DNA of 64,000 nt from Terriglobia bacterium (lineage in GTDB: Bacteria > Acidobacteriota > Terriglobia > Bryobacterales > UBA6623), in NCBI GenBank assembly GCA_009841225.1, contig VXMF01000009.1:159042-223041 (forward strand), in the 5' to 3' direction. Each line of letters starts with the position of its first letter. Positions within the stretch are counted from its first letter, which is position 1. The translations under genes were made by a program, and so were the position numbers. This document shows positions 27,270 to 36,291 of the stretch, in pieces. The notes below the pieces were generated by a model. The model saw nothing but the letters and a program-made list of their open reading frames with translations. It did not search any database and was not told where the DNA came from.

Positions 27270-28832
27270 TCAGAGGGTCGGGCCGATCCTCCAGGTCATC
27301 ATTTCTCGATGGCCCAACTTCTCGCTGCAGGTCTGGCGGCCGGACGCCACCTCCAGCAACGTGTCGTACATTCTGCGTCCGAGACCGGCAATGTCCTCTT
27401 CGCCATCCGCGACGGTGCCGGCGTTGATATCCATGTCCTCGTCCATGTGCCTTGCGGTTGCGGAATTCGATGCGACCTTGATTACCGGCGCAGTGGCGAA
27501 TCCGAAGCAACTTCCCCTGCCCGTGGTGAAGAGGCAGATGTTGCAACCTCCGGCAACCATGCCGGTTACCGAGGCTGGGTCGTAGCCGGGGCTGTTCATG
27601 AACACGAAGCCGCTCTCGTCGATCCGCTCTGCATAGTCGTAGACCGCGCTGAGCGTGGCGTGGCCGCCCTTGGCAACCGCCCCGAGTGACTTTTCGGCGA
27701 TGTTGGTGATCCCGCCTGCCATGTTGCCCGGCGAGGGGTTGCTGTTGAACGTGACAGGGTCCTTGAAACGACGCACGTAATCGAAGTACCAATCCAACAT
27801 GTCCAGCAGCCGCCTGCCCACGGCTGGGCTGGCCGAGCGCCGCGTCAGCAGGTGCTCGGCGCCCCAGATCTCGGTCGTCTCGCCCAGGCAGGCCGTACCT
27901 CCCTGCTTGACGACAAGATCCGCGCAGTAGCCCACGCCAGGATTCGCCGTGATGCCAGAGAACGCATCCGAGCCCCCGCACTCGAGAGAGATGGCAATCT
28001 TGGACACCGGGCAAGGCTGGCGTTCCAATCGACCGGCAGACTCAATCATCTCCCGTACGGCTCTGACGCCATCCTCGACCGCGCGACGAGTGCCCCCGCT
28101 CTCCTGCAGGGTCAGCCCCCGGCGAGGCGCCATGCCCGGTTGAGCCGCCTCGTCGCGGAGGTAGTATCCGATCTGGTTCACCTCGCAGCCTAGCCCGACC
28201 ACGACCGCGGCGGCGATGTTGGGGTGGTCGGCCAAGCCGTCTAACGTCTTGCGCAAGAGGTCCGAGTCAGCACCCTCGCCTTGGCCGCAGCCATCCGCAT
28301 GAGGCAGCGCGACGACTCCATCCACACCGCTCCCGGCAAAGCTCTCGTCGCGAAACGCAGCGGCGATGCGTTCGGTCGCATAGGCGGAACAGTTGCTTGC
28401 CCCCACAATGGCGACGAAGTTCCGCGTGCCTGCCCGGCCGTCGGCGCGCGGATACCCCATGAAAGTGCGGTGCTCCGGAATGGGGATGTCCGCTAAGTCG
28501 GACCGCGCCGTGCCGAATTCGTACTGGCGCTCGTTGATGTCGAACTCCAGGTTGTGGGTATGCACCCAAGTGCCCGGCTGGAGGAGTTCTCCCGCGCGAC
28601 CGATCTCTTCACCGTACTTGTACACGGTTTCGCCCGCCGCCACTTCGCGCAGGGCGATCTTGTGGCCTGGCGCGATCGGCTGGGAAGTCTGGATCAGCCC
28701 CCCCTCGAACTCCAGCTTGGCCCCCGCGGGGATGTGGACCCGCGCTACGGCGACGTTGTCGCTAGGGTGCAGGTGAATCCAAGGATTAGAAGGTAGTCGG
28801 GAGGGGTCGAGATTGACCAATTGCGTCGGCAT
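27270..28832 (-). CDS. UxaA-family hydrolase/altronate dehydratase-like protein
   Basis: 520-residue protein with an N-terminal SAF domain (DNVAVARVHIPAGAKLEFEGG, residues 20-100) fused to the large altronate/galactarate dehydratase domain. Conserved elements are GYPRADGRAGTRNFVAIVGASNCSA, LPHADGCGQGEG, VVVGLGCEVNQIGYYL, SLECGGSDAFSGITANPGVGY, NPSPGNMAGGITNIAEKSLG and FTTGRGSCFGFATAPVIKV. The family dehydrates sugar acids, and many members handle substrates other than altronate. No uronate pathway genes are adjacent, so the substrate is open. Six bases separate it from the GAF gene upstream, suggesting an operon with GAF and cysQ. Confidence 0.88.
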   Translation of the reverse strand: MPTQLVNLDPSRLPSNPWIHLHPSDNVAVARVHIPAGAKLEFEGGLIQTSQPIAPGHKIALREVAAGETVYKYGEEIGRAGELLQPGTWVHTHNLEFDINERQYEFGTARSDLADIPIPEHRTFMGYPRADGRAGTRNFVAIVGASNCSAYATERIAAAFRDESFAGSGVDGVVALPHADGCGQGEGADSDLLRKTLDGLADHPNIAAAVVVGLGCEVNQIGYYLRDEAAQPGMAPRRGLTLQESGGTRRAVEDGVRAVREMIESAGRLERQPCPVSKIAISLECGGSDAFSGITANPGVGYCADLVVKQGGTACLGETTEIWGAEHLLTRRSASPAVGRRLLDMLDWYFDYVRRFKDPVTFNSNPSPGNMAGGITNIAEKSLGAVAKGGHATLSAVYDYAERIDESGFVFMNSPGYDPASVTGMVAGGCNICLFTTGRGSCFGFATAPVIKVASNSATARHMDEDMDINAGTVADGEEDIAGLGRRMYDTLLEVASGRQTCSEKLGHREMMTWRIGPTL

Positions 28833-28838
28833 GCCAGA

Positions 28839-29297
28839 TTACTCGCAGGTCTCGGCCAAGATCGCGCCGGCTTCCAAGAGCCAATCGGTTTCGGAGTCGC
28901 TGAAATCGCGCTCGCGCTCCACGGCAACGCCCAAGACTCCCACCAAGCGCGTACCCTTCATCATAGGCACGCATATCGAACCGCGCATACCCGTCGAGCG
29001 CGCCCCTGGGCGAGCAGTGCCGCTAGCATCGGTCTGGAGATTGCAGACCTGCACGGGCTCGGCCCGCTCGGCGGCCAGGCCGGCCATGCCCTTGCCGACC
29101 GGGATACGCCGGATCACCGGCAGCAAGGCGTCGGGAATCGGACCGGAGTGCTGTTCCAAGTGCAAGAGCCCGTCAGCGCGCAGGCGATGCAAGGTACCAG
29201 TGTCGGCTTCGAGAACGGCCAGGATCTTGGAAAGCGCCTCAGGCGGCGACAGCGAAGCCAGTTCCCGCAGCGGGGGCTTGGCCGGCATCGCGTTCAT
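28839..29297 (-). CDS. GAF-domain protein
   Basis: 152-residue stand-alone GAF domain: LEADTGTLHRLRADGLLHLEQHSG at the N-terminus, IPVGKGMAGLAAERAEPVQVCNLQ, and SICVPMMKGTRLVGVLGVAVERERDFSDSE at the C-terminus. GAF domains bind small ligands or mediate dimerisation. No output domain is attached. It overlaps cysQ by four bases and is followed after six bases by the UxaA-family gene, so the three are one transcript. No residues identify it as a free methionine sulfoxide reductase. Confidence 0.8.
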   Translation of the reverse strand: MNAMPAKPPLRELASLSPPEALSKILAVLEADTGTLHRLRADGLLHLEQHSGPIPDALLPVIRRIPVGKGMAGLAAERAEPVQVCNLQTDASGTARPGARSTGMRGSICVPMMKGTRLVGVLGVAVERERDFSDSETDWLLEAGAILAETCE

Positions 29298-30088
29298 TCC
29301 CCGTCATCCCCGCTGCGGGCGGCCTCGGCCACGAACCACTGGTTAAGCAAGTCTGGCTTGTTGTACGACAAGTCCTCACCTGTGTCGTGGCGGATCAGTC
29401 GTCCGCCCGCCGTATTCAGGATCGCATGCGCGGCGGCGGTATCCCATTCCATCGTGGGTCCGAAGCGCGGGTAGATGTCTGCCGCACCCTCGGCCACCAT
29501 GCAAATCTTGATCGAACTGCCAACCGCCAAGAAGGAAAGCTCGCTGTAGCGCAGCCTCAAGGCCTGCAAATATCTGTCCGTCTCGGTTGATCTGTGCGAA
29601 CTGCTTCCGACTACTCGCAGGTTTCCACTCGCCGGGATGGTGCCGCAGCGAATCGGAACCGCATCACCCGCTTGGGTGGACTTGAACGAGCCTGTGGACT
29701 CGGCTCCCCAGTAGGTGGTCCCGGTGGCTGGCACGTGGACTACTCCGGCCACCGGCCGGTTGCCATCGATCAGAGCAATGTTGACCGTGAACTGGCCATT
29801 GCGCTTGACAAACTCCTTGGTGCCGTCTAATGGGTCGACCAGCCAATAGCGCCGCCAGTGCTGACGGGTCGCATACGGAACCTGCTCAGATCCCTCCTCT
29901 GAGAGCAGCGGGATCTGGGGGAACTCGTCCCGCAAGCGACGCTCGATGATCGCGTGAGCGGCGAGATCCGCCTCGGTCAGCGGGGATGCATCGTCCTTGG
30001 CGCGAACGCTGAAATCCCGAGAGTAGACTTCCATAATGGCCGTGCCTGCATCGGCGGCGATGGCGCGGATGCGGTCAAGCGAGATCAT
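29294..30088 (-). CDS. cysQ: 3'(2'),5'-bisphosphate nucleotidase CysQ-like
   Basis: 264-residue inositol monophosphatase-fold enzyme likely removing phosphate from 3'-phosphoadenosine 5'-phosphate. Metal-site motifs are LLSEEGSE, VDPLDGTKEFVKRNGQFTVNIALI and the C-terminal MEWDTAAAHAIL. The KDDASPLTEADLAAHAII segment near residue 30 matches CysQ. The ATG at 30088 starts the conserved N-terminus (MISLDRIRAIAADAG). The longer open frame to 30190 adds a low-similarity tail. Confidence 0.88.
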   Translation of the reverse strand: MISLDRIRAIAADAGTAIMEVYSRDFSVRAKDDASPLTEADLAAHAIIERRLRDEFPQIPLLSEEGSEQVPYATRQHWRRYWLVDPLDGTKEFVKRNGQFTVNIALIDGNRPVAGVVHVPATGTTYWGAESTGSFKSTQAGDAVPIRCGTIPASGNLRVVGSSSHRSTETDRYLQALRLRYSELSFLAVGSSIKICMVAEGAADIYPRFGPTMEWDTAAAHAILNTAGGRLIRHDTGEDLSYNKPDLLNQWFVAEAARSGDDGE

Positions 30089-30290
30089 CTCAGGCGCAGA
30101 CGCGGGAGTCCCAAGCAGCCCCCGCGGACCTCCATCTACTCGGCGGCCCTGCTCCATTGTTGAACATCCCGACTCTCGCCTCTTCGCCACGAATGGGTAC
30201 GGCCGCGTTGTGCCTGGGGAGGTTCGCTAGAATCGTGCCAGCCCCGCGATCTGGCGCCCTTGCCTTGGTCGCGCCGTTTCCCGATCTCCT

Positions 30291-32906
30291 ATGACCTCTT
30301 CAGGCCCGTACCCGTCGATTGTTTACCTCCTGAGCCTTGGATTGGCCGCAGTGACACCCCTGCTGGCCCAGCCGAACGACGCCCAGCCGGGACGCTTGCG
30401 TCCGGACGCGCCTGCACAGCACGAAGCCGCCCGCAAGAACATCCCTGACCTGGGCTCGTCAGAGCAGTTCATGAAGCCACGCGATCCGGAGCCGGAGCCA
30501 CCGCTGGATCCACGCATCGTCGACGTGATGCGCATGACCGAAGACACGCGCTCTGACGATTTCCCGGACATCGTCACGAATCCCGCGGATCGCTCGGAAG
30601 TCTGGCTGGCGTGGGCCAGCTACGACGGATTCCAAGACGAGGTGCGCTTGGCGCGCTATGACAACGAGAAGCAGCGTTGGAGCACTTGGACCCAGGTGCC
30701 CGGGGTCAGCGGAGACGTCTGGAAGCCCCGCTTGGCATTCGACGAGCAAGGGCGTCTGTGGACCGTCTGGTCGCAACAAGTCGACGGCAATTTCGATTTG
30801 TACGCACGTTGGTACGACGGCACGACTTTCGGCCCGCTGCAGCGGCTGACCAGCGCGCCGCAATCGGACTTCGACCACGACGTGGCATTTCGGGACGGGA
30901 AGATCCACCTAGCCTGGCAGGCGTTCCGGGGCAAGCAGTCCGACGTGTACTACATGGCCTACGAGGACGGCAGATGGGGCCAAGAACTGCTGGTCAGCGA
31001 CAGCGAGCAGAACGACTGGGAACCGGCCATCGCAGCGGACTCGCAGGGTCACGTTACGGTTGCTTGGGATACGTACGATCAAGGGCGGTATGACGTGCGC
31101 ATGCGCCGGATCTCCAGTGAAGAGCCCGGGAGAGTGATCAAAGTTGCCGCGACAGAGCGGCTGGAAGCCCGGCCTGACCTAGCAGTGGACAGCCAAGACC
31201 GGCTGTGGGTGAGCTACGAAGTCGGCAGGGTCAACTGGGCCAAGGACCAAGGCCGACTGGACAAGGTCGACACCGCGCCTGGCTATCCGATCTATGACCG
31301 GCGCGGAGTCGAGGTGGCGGCGTACGCTGGCGAGAGAAAGCTGGGCATGGCTGCTGAGTTCGCGATCGAGCGCGGAGAAAAGGCCTATACGCCCGACAGC
31401 GGCCAACTCCACCACTACGGTCGGCTGGCGATCGACGACCAAGATCGCCTGCACCTGCTGATTCGCAACCGCCAAGGAAGGCGGCTCGCCGACTACTGGC
31501 GCATATTCGTTACCACGCTGACAGACGAAGGCTGGACCGAGCCAGCCATGCTGCCGTACAGCCGGGGAAGGTCCAGCATGTTCGCGGCCGCAGCGCCGGC
31601 GCTAGATGGCTTGTGGATCGCCTGGCCCCGAGATGGCCACCCGACCTTCTCGGTAATGGTCAACCTGCCAGAGGAGACCGTGATTGAAAACGTGTACGCG
31701 GGCCGTTACGAGCCCGGTGTCCGGCCATCGCAGCCAGCCTTGAGCGATCGGGAGCCGGTTGTGCCGGCGCGGCCCACAGCCCATCCCAACGAGGCCCAGG
31801 ACGTGCGCCGCATCCGCGCATATCGGACCCGCGTAGCGGGCAAGCAACTGCAGATCCTGCGCGGCGACACTCACCGGCATACGGAACTCTCGATGGATCT
31901 GCGCGGTTCGCCGGACGGATCGATCCTCGACTTCTACCGCTACATGTTGGACGGGGCGGCTATGGATTGGGGCTTCATTTCCGACCACCAGTACGGCGCC
32001 GACCGAACGTACTGGTGGTGGCTAACCGAGAAAGCCGCAGATCTGTTCTACACGCAAGGCTACGCATCGTTGTTCGGCTACGAGCGTTCGGTGCGGTATC
32101 CGAACGGGCATCGCAACGTGTTCCACACCAAGCGCGGCATCCAGAACGTGCCGTTTTTCGTCAAGCCGGACGAGTACATGCAGCGGCACAACGGCATCGG
32201 CCCCGTGATCGAAGGCGACACCAAGATGCTCTACGAAGAGATTCGGCGCACCGGCGGTCTCGCGATCTCACACACTTCCGCGACCAACATGGGAACCGAC
32301 TGGCGCGACAACGATCCCGATCTGGAGCCGGTGGTTGAGATCTTCCAAGGCGATCGCTACAGCTACGAATGCATGGGCTGCCCGTTCTCGGACAAGGGGG
32401 ACGACTATCCGTCAGAGGGTTCGGCGATGCTCGAGGAAATCCACCCGGACGGGATGGTTGCCGCCGCTTGGGCAAAGGGCTACCGATTGGGCGTCATCGC
32501 CAGCTCCGACCACCTCTCGACGCATATGTCATACGCCATGGTGTATGCCGAAGACGCCACCAGGGAAGGCGTCTACGATGCCATCAAGCAGCGCCACACG
32601 TATGGCGCGACCGACAACATCATCGTGGACTTCCGGATCGGCGAAGCCTTCATGGGAGACGAGATCCGCGCGCAGGGCGAAGTCCCGGCAATCCGGGCCG
32701 TGATTCTCGGGACTGACACGATCCGCGAAGTCGCGCTCGTGCGCAACAACGAGGTCGTGTACACGCGTAACCCTATGTCGAAAGATGTCGACTTCGAATA
32801 CACAGACAAGGAACCATCCCCGGGGGAGAACTTCTACTACGTGCGAGCGGTACAGGTAAACGACGAGATCGCTTGGTCGTCGCCAATCTGGGTGATCCGC
32901 GAATGA
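30291..32906 (+). CDS. Exported DUF3604 protein with N-terminal propeller-like region
   Basis: 871-residue protein with an N-terminal signal (SIVYLLSLGLAAVTPLLAQ). Residues ~80-500 show repeated blades of the kind DVAFRDGKIHLAWQAF, PAIAADSQGHVTVAWDTYD and DLAVDSQDRLWVSYEVG, resembling a beta-propeller. From about residue 525 the DUF3604 domain starts: LRGDTHRHTELSMDLRGSPDG, DGAAMDWGFISDHQYG, GHRNVFHTKRG, and near the C-terminus VIASSDHLSTHMSYAMVY and DAIKQRHTYGATDN. DUF3604 is related to the PHP metal-dependent phosphoesterase fold, and the His/Asp motifs fit metal binding. The true substrate is unknown. It is monocistronic, convergent with recN. Confidence 0.88.
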   Translation: MTSSGPYPSIVYLLSLGLAAVTPLLAQPNDAQPGRLRPDAPAQHEAARKNIPDLGSSEQFMKPRDPEPEPPLDPRIVDVMRMTEDTRSDDFPDIVTNPADRSEVWLAWASYDGFQDEVRLARYDNEKQRWSTWTQVPGVSGDVWKPRLAFDEQGRLWTVWSQQVDGNFDLYARWYDGTTFGPLQRLTSAPQSDFDHDVAFRDGKIHLAWQAFRGKQSDVYYMAYEDGRWGQELLVSDSEQNDWEPAIAADSQGHVTVAWDTYDQGRYDVRMRRISSEEPGRVIKVAATERLEARPDLAVDSQDRLWVSYEVGRVNWAKDQGRLDKVDTAPGYPIYDRRGVEVAAYAGERKLGMAAEFAIERGEKAYTPDSGQLHHYGRLAIDDQDRLHLLIRNRQGRRLADYWRIFVTTLTDEGWTEPAMLPYSRGRSSMFAAAAPALDGLWIAWPRDGHPTFSVMVNLPEETVIENVYAGRYEPGVRPSQPALSDREPVVPARPTAHPNEAQDVRRIRAYRTRVAGKQLQILRGDTHRHTELSMDLRGSPDGSILDFYRYMLDGAAMDWGFISDHQYGADRTYWWWLTEKAADLFYTQGYASLFGYERSVRYPNGHRNVFHTKRGIQNVPFFVKPDEYMQRHNGIGPVIEGDTKMLYEEIRRTGGLAISHTSATNMGTDWRDNDPDLEPVVEIFQGDRYSYECMGCPFSDKGDDYPSEGSAMLEEIHPDGMVAAAWAKGYRLGVIASSDHLSTHMSYAMVYAEDATREGVYDAIKQRHTYGATDNIIVDFRIGEAFMGDEIRAQGEVPAIRAVILGTDTIREVALVRNNEVVYTRNPMSKDVDFEYTDKEPSPGENFYYVRAVQVNDEIAWSSPIWVIRE

Positions 32907-32963
32907 GCGCCTAAGCCGCGTCGATAGGGTCCGGAGCGGCGATCCGCTAGCGGGGCGAGCGCC

Positions 32964-34652
32964 TCACGAGGGAGCAGGCGCGTAAGCCCGCAAGAGTTCC
33001 TTGGCGTTTGCCAGCGCCGCCTCGCTCACTTCCGCGCCCGAGAGCATACGCGCAACCTCGTCGACCCGTCCGCTGGCGGATAGGTGCCGGACGGTGGCGG
33101 TCGTGCGGGAAGTGTCGTCCGACTTCGAAACATGGAAGTGGGCGTCTGCGAAGCATGCGATCTGCGGCAGGTGCGTCACGCACAAGATCTGGCTCTGCCG
33201 CGAGAGCTGACCCAGCCTGCGCCCGATGGCCTCCGCCACGCCGCCTCCCACCCCGGCATCGATCTCATCGAAGACGTAGGTCCGGCGATGCTCGCCGTGG
33301 TTCGCTGCGGCCTGCAGAACGGTCTTCAGCGCTAGCGCGACACGAGAGAGTTCTCCGCCAGAGGCGACCTGACCGAGCGGACGGGCCGGCTGCCCGGGAT
33401 TGGCCGAGAAGAGAATCGCAGCCCTATCGGTCCCGGTCTCGGTCCATGTGTCGATGGTGTCGATGGCTATTACAAACTCTGCCTTGGGCAAGGCCAGGTC
33501 GCGCAGTTCCGCCCTGGTTTGCGCGGCCAGCGCTTTCGCGCCCTTGCGTCTTGCGCCTGACAGTTTCTTGGCGCTTCTGGCATAGTCCTCGGCCGCTTCC
33601 TCAACCGCCCGCTCAAGCGCCTCCACCTGCTGGTCGCTGGAATCCAGCAAGGCCAGTTCTTCGTCGACACGCTTCTGGAACGCCAAGACTTCGGCCAAGC
33701 TCGGACCGTACTTGCGTTTCAACCTGTCCAGTGCCGCCAACCGCTCTTCAACCTCTTCTAGTCGTGCCGGATCTGCTTCGATGCGGCCGAGGTACGCCTG
33801 CAGCTCGAACGCGACATCGTCCACCGTGGCCCGCGCCTCTTCCAACCGTTCGGCAAGCTCCGCCAAGCTGCGATCGATGTGCGCGATCTGTTCGAGGTCG
33901 GCTGAGGCCGACTTGATTCGCGCCGAGGCCGACTCGGACGAGTCGTAGAGGCTGTCAAACGCCGCAAACGCGCTCTTGCGCAAGTCCTCCGCATTGGCCA
34001 GCAGCTTCTGCTCTTGACCGAGAACCTCGTCTTCGCCCGCCAGTGGAGCGGCCCGGAAGAGCTCCTCTGATTGGTAGCGCAGCAGGTCCAGGCGGTGCAG
34101 GCGCTCTTGCTCGTCGCCCTTCACCCGGCTCAACGCCTGCGTGCACTGAGTCCATTTCTGGTGGGCCGCTCGTAAGGCGCTAGCCTGATCGCCCAGCCCA
34201 GCGTAAACATCGACCATGCGCAGCTGCGCTGCGGGAGACAGCAGAGTCTGCTGCTCGTGCTGGCCGTGGATGTCTCCTATGTGGGCCGCCAGTTGCCGGA
34301 GTTGCGCCAGCGTGGCCGGAGAGCCGTTGATATAGGCGCGGCTCTTACCCGAGGCGAGAACGTGCCGCTCGAGGATCAACTCATCAGCTTGGCTATCACC
34401 GTCGCCATCTTCTGACGGCAGCTTTGCAGCAACGTCAGCAGGGCATTCAAAGCGCCCACAGACGCGCGCCTTGCGAGCTCCTGCACGTACGACATCCGCG
34501 CTGGCGCGTGCACCGAACAGCAGCGCCAAGGAATCAACGACGATCGACTTGCCGCTACCGGTCTCACCGGTCAGGAGGTTGAGGCCCGAGTGGAATTCGA
34601 CTCGGAGCCTGTCAACCACGGCATAGCTCTCAATGTCGAGTTCTTGAAGCAT
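32964..34652 (-). CDS. recN: DNA repair protein RecN
   Basis: 562-residue SMC-like ATPase of double-strand break repair. Walker A GETGSGKS is at residues 29-36. The N-terminal half runs into long coiled-coil arms (LEEARATVDDVAFELQAYLGR; LDRLKRKYGPSLAEVLAFQKR). The ABC signature is in VASGGELSRVALALK and Walker B in YVFDEIDAGVGGGVAEAIG, followed by CVTHLPQIA. Length matches the family. ATG 34652 gives the standard start MLQELDIESYAVVDRL. Confidence 0.95.
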   Translation of the reverse strand: MLQELDIESYAVVDRLRVEFHSGLNLLTGETGSGKSIVVDSLALLFGARASADVVRAGARKARVCGRFECPADVAAKLPSEDGDGDSQADELILERHVLASGKSRAYINGSPATLAQLRQLAAHIGDIHGQHEQQTLLSPAAQLRMVDVYAGLGDQASALRAAHQKWTQCTQALSRVKGDEQERLHRLDLLRYQSEELFRAAPLAGEDEVLGQEQKLLANAEDLRKSAFAAFDSLYDSSESASARIKSASADLEQIAHIDRSLAELAERLEEARATVDDVAFELQAYLGRIEADPARLEEVEERLAALDRLKRKYGPSLAEVLAFQKRVDEELALLDSSDQQVEALERAVEEAAEDYARSAKKLSGARRKGAKALAAQTRAELRDLALPKAEFVIAIDTIDTWTETGTDRAAILFSANPGQPARPLGQVASGGELSRVALALKTVLQAAANHGEHRRTYVFDEIDAGVGGGVAEAIGRRLGQLSRQSQILCVTHLPQIACFADAHFHVSKSDDTSRTTATVRHLSASGRVDEVARMLSGAEVSEAALANAKELLRAYAPAPS

Positions 34653-34848
34653 GGGTAGGTGATCTGTCGCTCGGAGTTACAGACCTGAAGGGCACGGTAG
34701 GGTCGAATCGCGGATTCGGGACGGCCGACCTCACGGAATTATATCGGGGGTCGTAGGCAAGCGTGTCGGCGCCACTCAAGCGAGGAGTTCTGGAGTGACA
34801 GCCGGCGCAACGTCCCGTGTTGATTCTCCGCTGGCGCCAACAGATGGG

Positions 34849-35088
34849 TCACGGTCCCGGGTCACGCAGGCGATTGACCACTGCAACGTCGGGTGGTGGT
34901 CGTTCGTAGTCGGTCCCTATATCCGTGGGAAATACCGGGACGCCATTGCGTACCTCGGGCGCGCCTTCAGGCTCGAGCGCCCGAACGATCAGCTTCGACG
35001 CTACTGCGCCGATCGTCTTGCAGCGCTGCCGCGCGAACCGGCGCACCATTGCCAAGGCCTCGGCGGACAGATTCAAGGTCGTCCTCAT
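34849..35088 (-). CDS. VapB-like ribbon-helix-helix antitoxin, apparently orphan
   Basis: 79-residue protein MRTTLNLSAEALAMVRRFAR..., with an N-terminal beta strand and two helices of a ribbon-helix-helix DNA-binding domain and a C-terminal tail RNGVPVFP ... VVNRLRDPGP. This tail is typical of antitoxins that partner PIN-domain toxins. Normally the toxin gene starts at or overlaps the antitoxin stop. Here the 196 bases between its stop and recN contain no open frame with a PIN motif, so the toxin appears lost. The ATG at 35088 matches the conserved first strand, and an upstream start would add 14 unrelated residues. Confidence 0.72.
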   Translation of the reverse strand: MRTTLNLSAEALAMVRRFARQRCKTIGAVASKLIVRALEPEGAPEVRNGVPVFPTDIGTDYERPPPDVAVVNRLRDPGP

Positions 35089-35567
35089 GGCTGTACCACT
35101 CCTACTAGCATCGGTGATGCTGAGCACCAATCGTCACAGCCGCTCTCCGCCGATATCTCCGACTTCAGAGCTTCTCTTGGCGGGACTGGACAACAGTCGA
35201 ACTCCACATCCCATGACTCGCCATGCAGAGGGCATGCGGTATCGCCAAGGCGCCATGTCGATGAAGGCTCCGCGTTTCGATTCGATTCCTGCACCCGAAG
35301 AGTACCGGCCTCCAATCAGGCACGCGGCTACGGCGATCCAAGAGCCTGTCCGTGAAACCTATCGCTGCGTCCTGCGTCTGACTGAAGGTGCCTTTCTCGA
35401 GGTCAGATGACAAGCTTCGCTCTTGTCTCTGGAAGCCCTACGTTGGGCACCGGCAGCGCTCTCTCGAGCTATCAGAGCGCAATGCCTCGAGAGAGTGTTG
35501 TCGAAAGGAGTCAGCGGCCAGCGCTGGCAAGGGACTATGCTCCGGTTGACGGAGGTGGGGGTTAAGC
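35089..35567. other. Intergenic stretch upstream of antitoxin and exported acidic protein
   Basis: About 480 bases between divergent genes. Overlapping open frames on both strands (for example 35085-35315 minus) have no recognisable domain, signal peptide or ribosome site. Nothing else stands out. Confidence 0.4.
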
Positions 35568-35951
35568 ATGACTAATCGCAACTTGTTGCTTTCATTCGTC
35601 CTAGCAGGTGTCGCCGTTAGTGGCATCGTTCTCGGGCAGTCGATGGAAGATTCCGATTCGGCGGATTCCGACTCTGGCGAATGGGAAATGTTCAGCGGAA
35701 ACGTCGTTGCTCTCGAAGCGACAGGAGGAGGTTCTGCCGGAACCGGAACCACGGCCGACGAAGCTCCGACCTCCGCTGAAGGGCCGCTCTTCATCTACAA
35801 CACGGAGACTGGCAAGGTGTATCGCATCTTCACGGGCTGCGGCGACCTAGGCATTAACGGGTGCATCGAGGCTCTTCCGGTCGTTATGGAGGGGCAGTTC
35901 ACCACGGTGGTGCCACAGCCTCAGTCTGGTGGCGGTCAGATCCGCCGGTAG
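35568..35951 (+). CDS. Small exported acidic protein of unknown function
   Basis: 127-residue protein with signal peptide MTNRNLLLSFVLAGVAVSGIVLGQ. The mature start is rich in Ser and Asp (SMEDSDSADSDSGEWEMFSG), followed by a Gly/Thr linker and a small domain GPLFIYNTETGKVYRIFTGCGDLGINGCIEALP with two cysteines that could pair. GGAGGTGGGGG lies just upstream of the ATG. I do not recognise a family. It lies before the two low-complexity/TPR exported proteins, on the opposite strand. Confidence 0.65.
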   Translation: MTNRNLLLSFVLAGVAVSGIVLGQSMEDSDSADSDSGEWEMFSGNVVALEATGGGSAGTGTTADEAPTSAEGPLFIYNTETGKVYRIFTGCGDLGINGCIEALPVVMEGQFTTVVPQPQSGGGQIRR

Positions 35952-36291
35952 AATCCCAGCGGCAAGAGCTCACAGCCGCTCGGGGGACACTGCCCCGGGC
36001 AGTGACTTGCGGCCATCAACCTAAGTCTCCTTCTCATTGGCTCTCACAACCTCGCCATGGCTGCTGGGAACCGCCTCAGTTAGAAGCGACTGTGGATCGC
36101 AGCAGCTATAGCGCGTCGGCATTTCAACAGTCCCAGATTTGCGATCCTCAACTGGACGATATTGAACTCCAATGCCTTTCAGCCAGAACGGCGAGAAACG
36201 AACTAGCGGAACTGGCGAGTCTGGGATCAATATGGCCCGACAACGCAGAGGCGGTGCTCTGGCGGCATGCGCGCGACGATCAGCTGAGGGA
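35952..36291. other. Intergenic stretch
   Basis: About 340 bases between convergent genes. The last ~40 bases before 36292 resemble the bases just before 38061, marking the edge of the tandem duplication. No gene seen. Confidence 0.4.

Noticed and set aside
27178..27689. Plus-strand open frames next to the tRNA
   Set aside because: They run antisense through the UxaA-family gene and have no ribosome site.
34653..34848. PIN toxin partner for the antitoxin
   Set aside because: Read in all minus-strand frames; no acidic PIN motifs or continuous frame.
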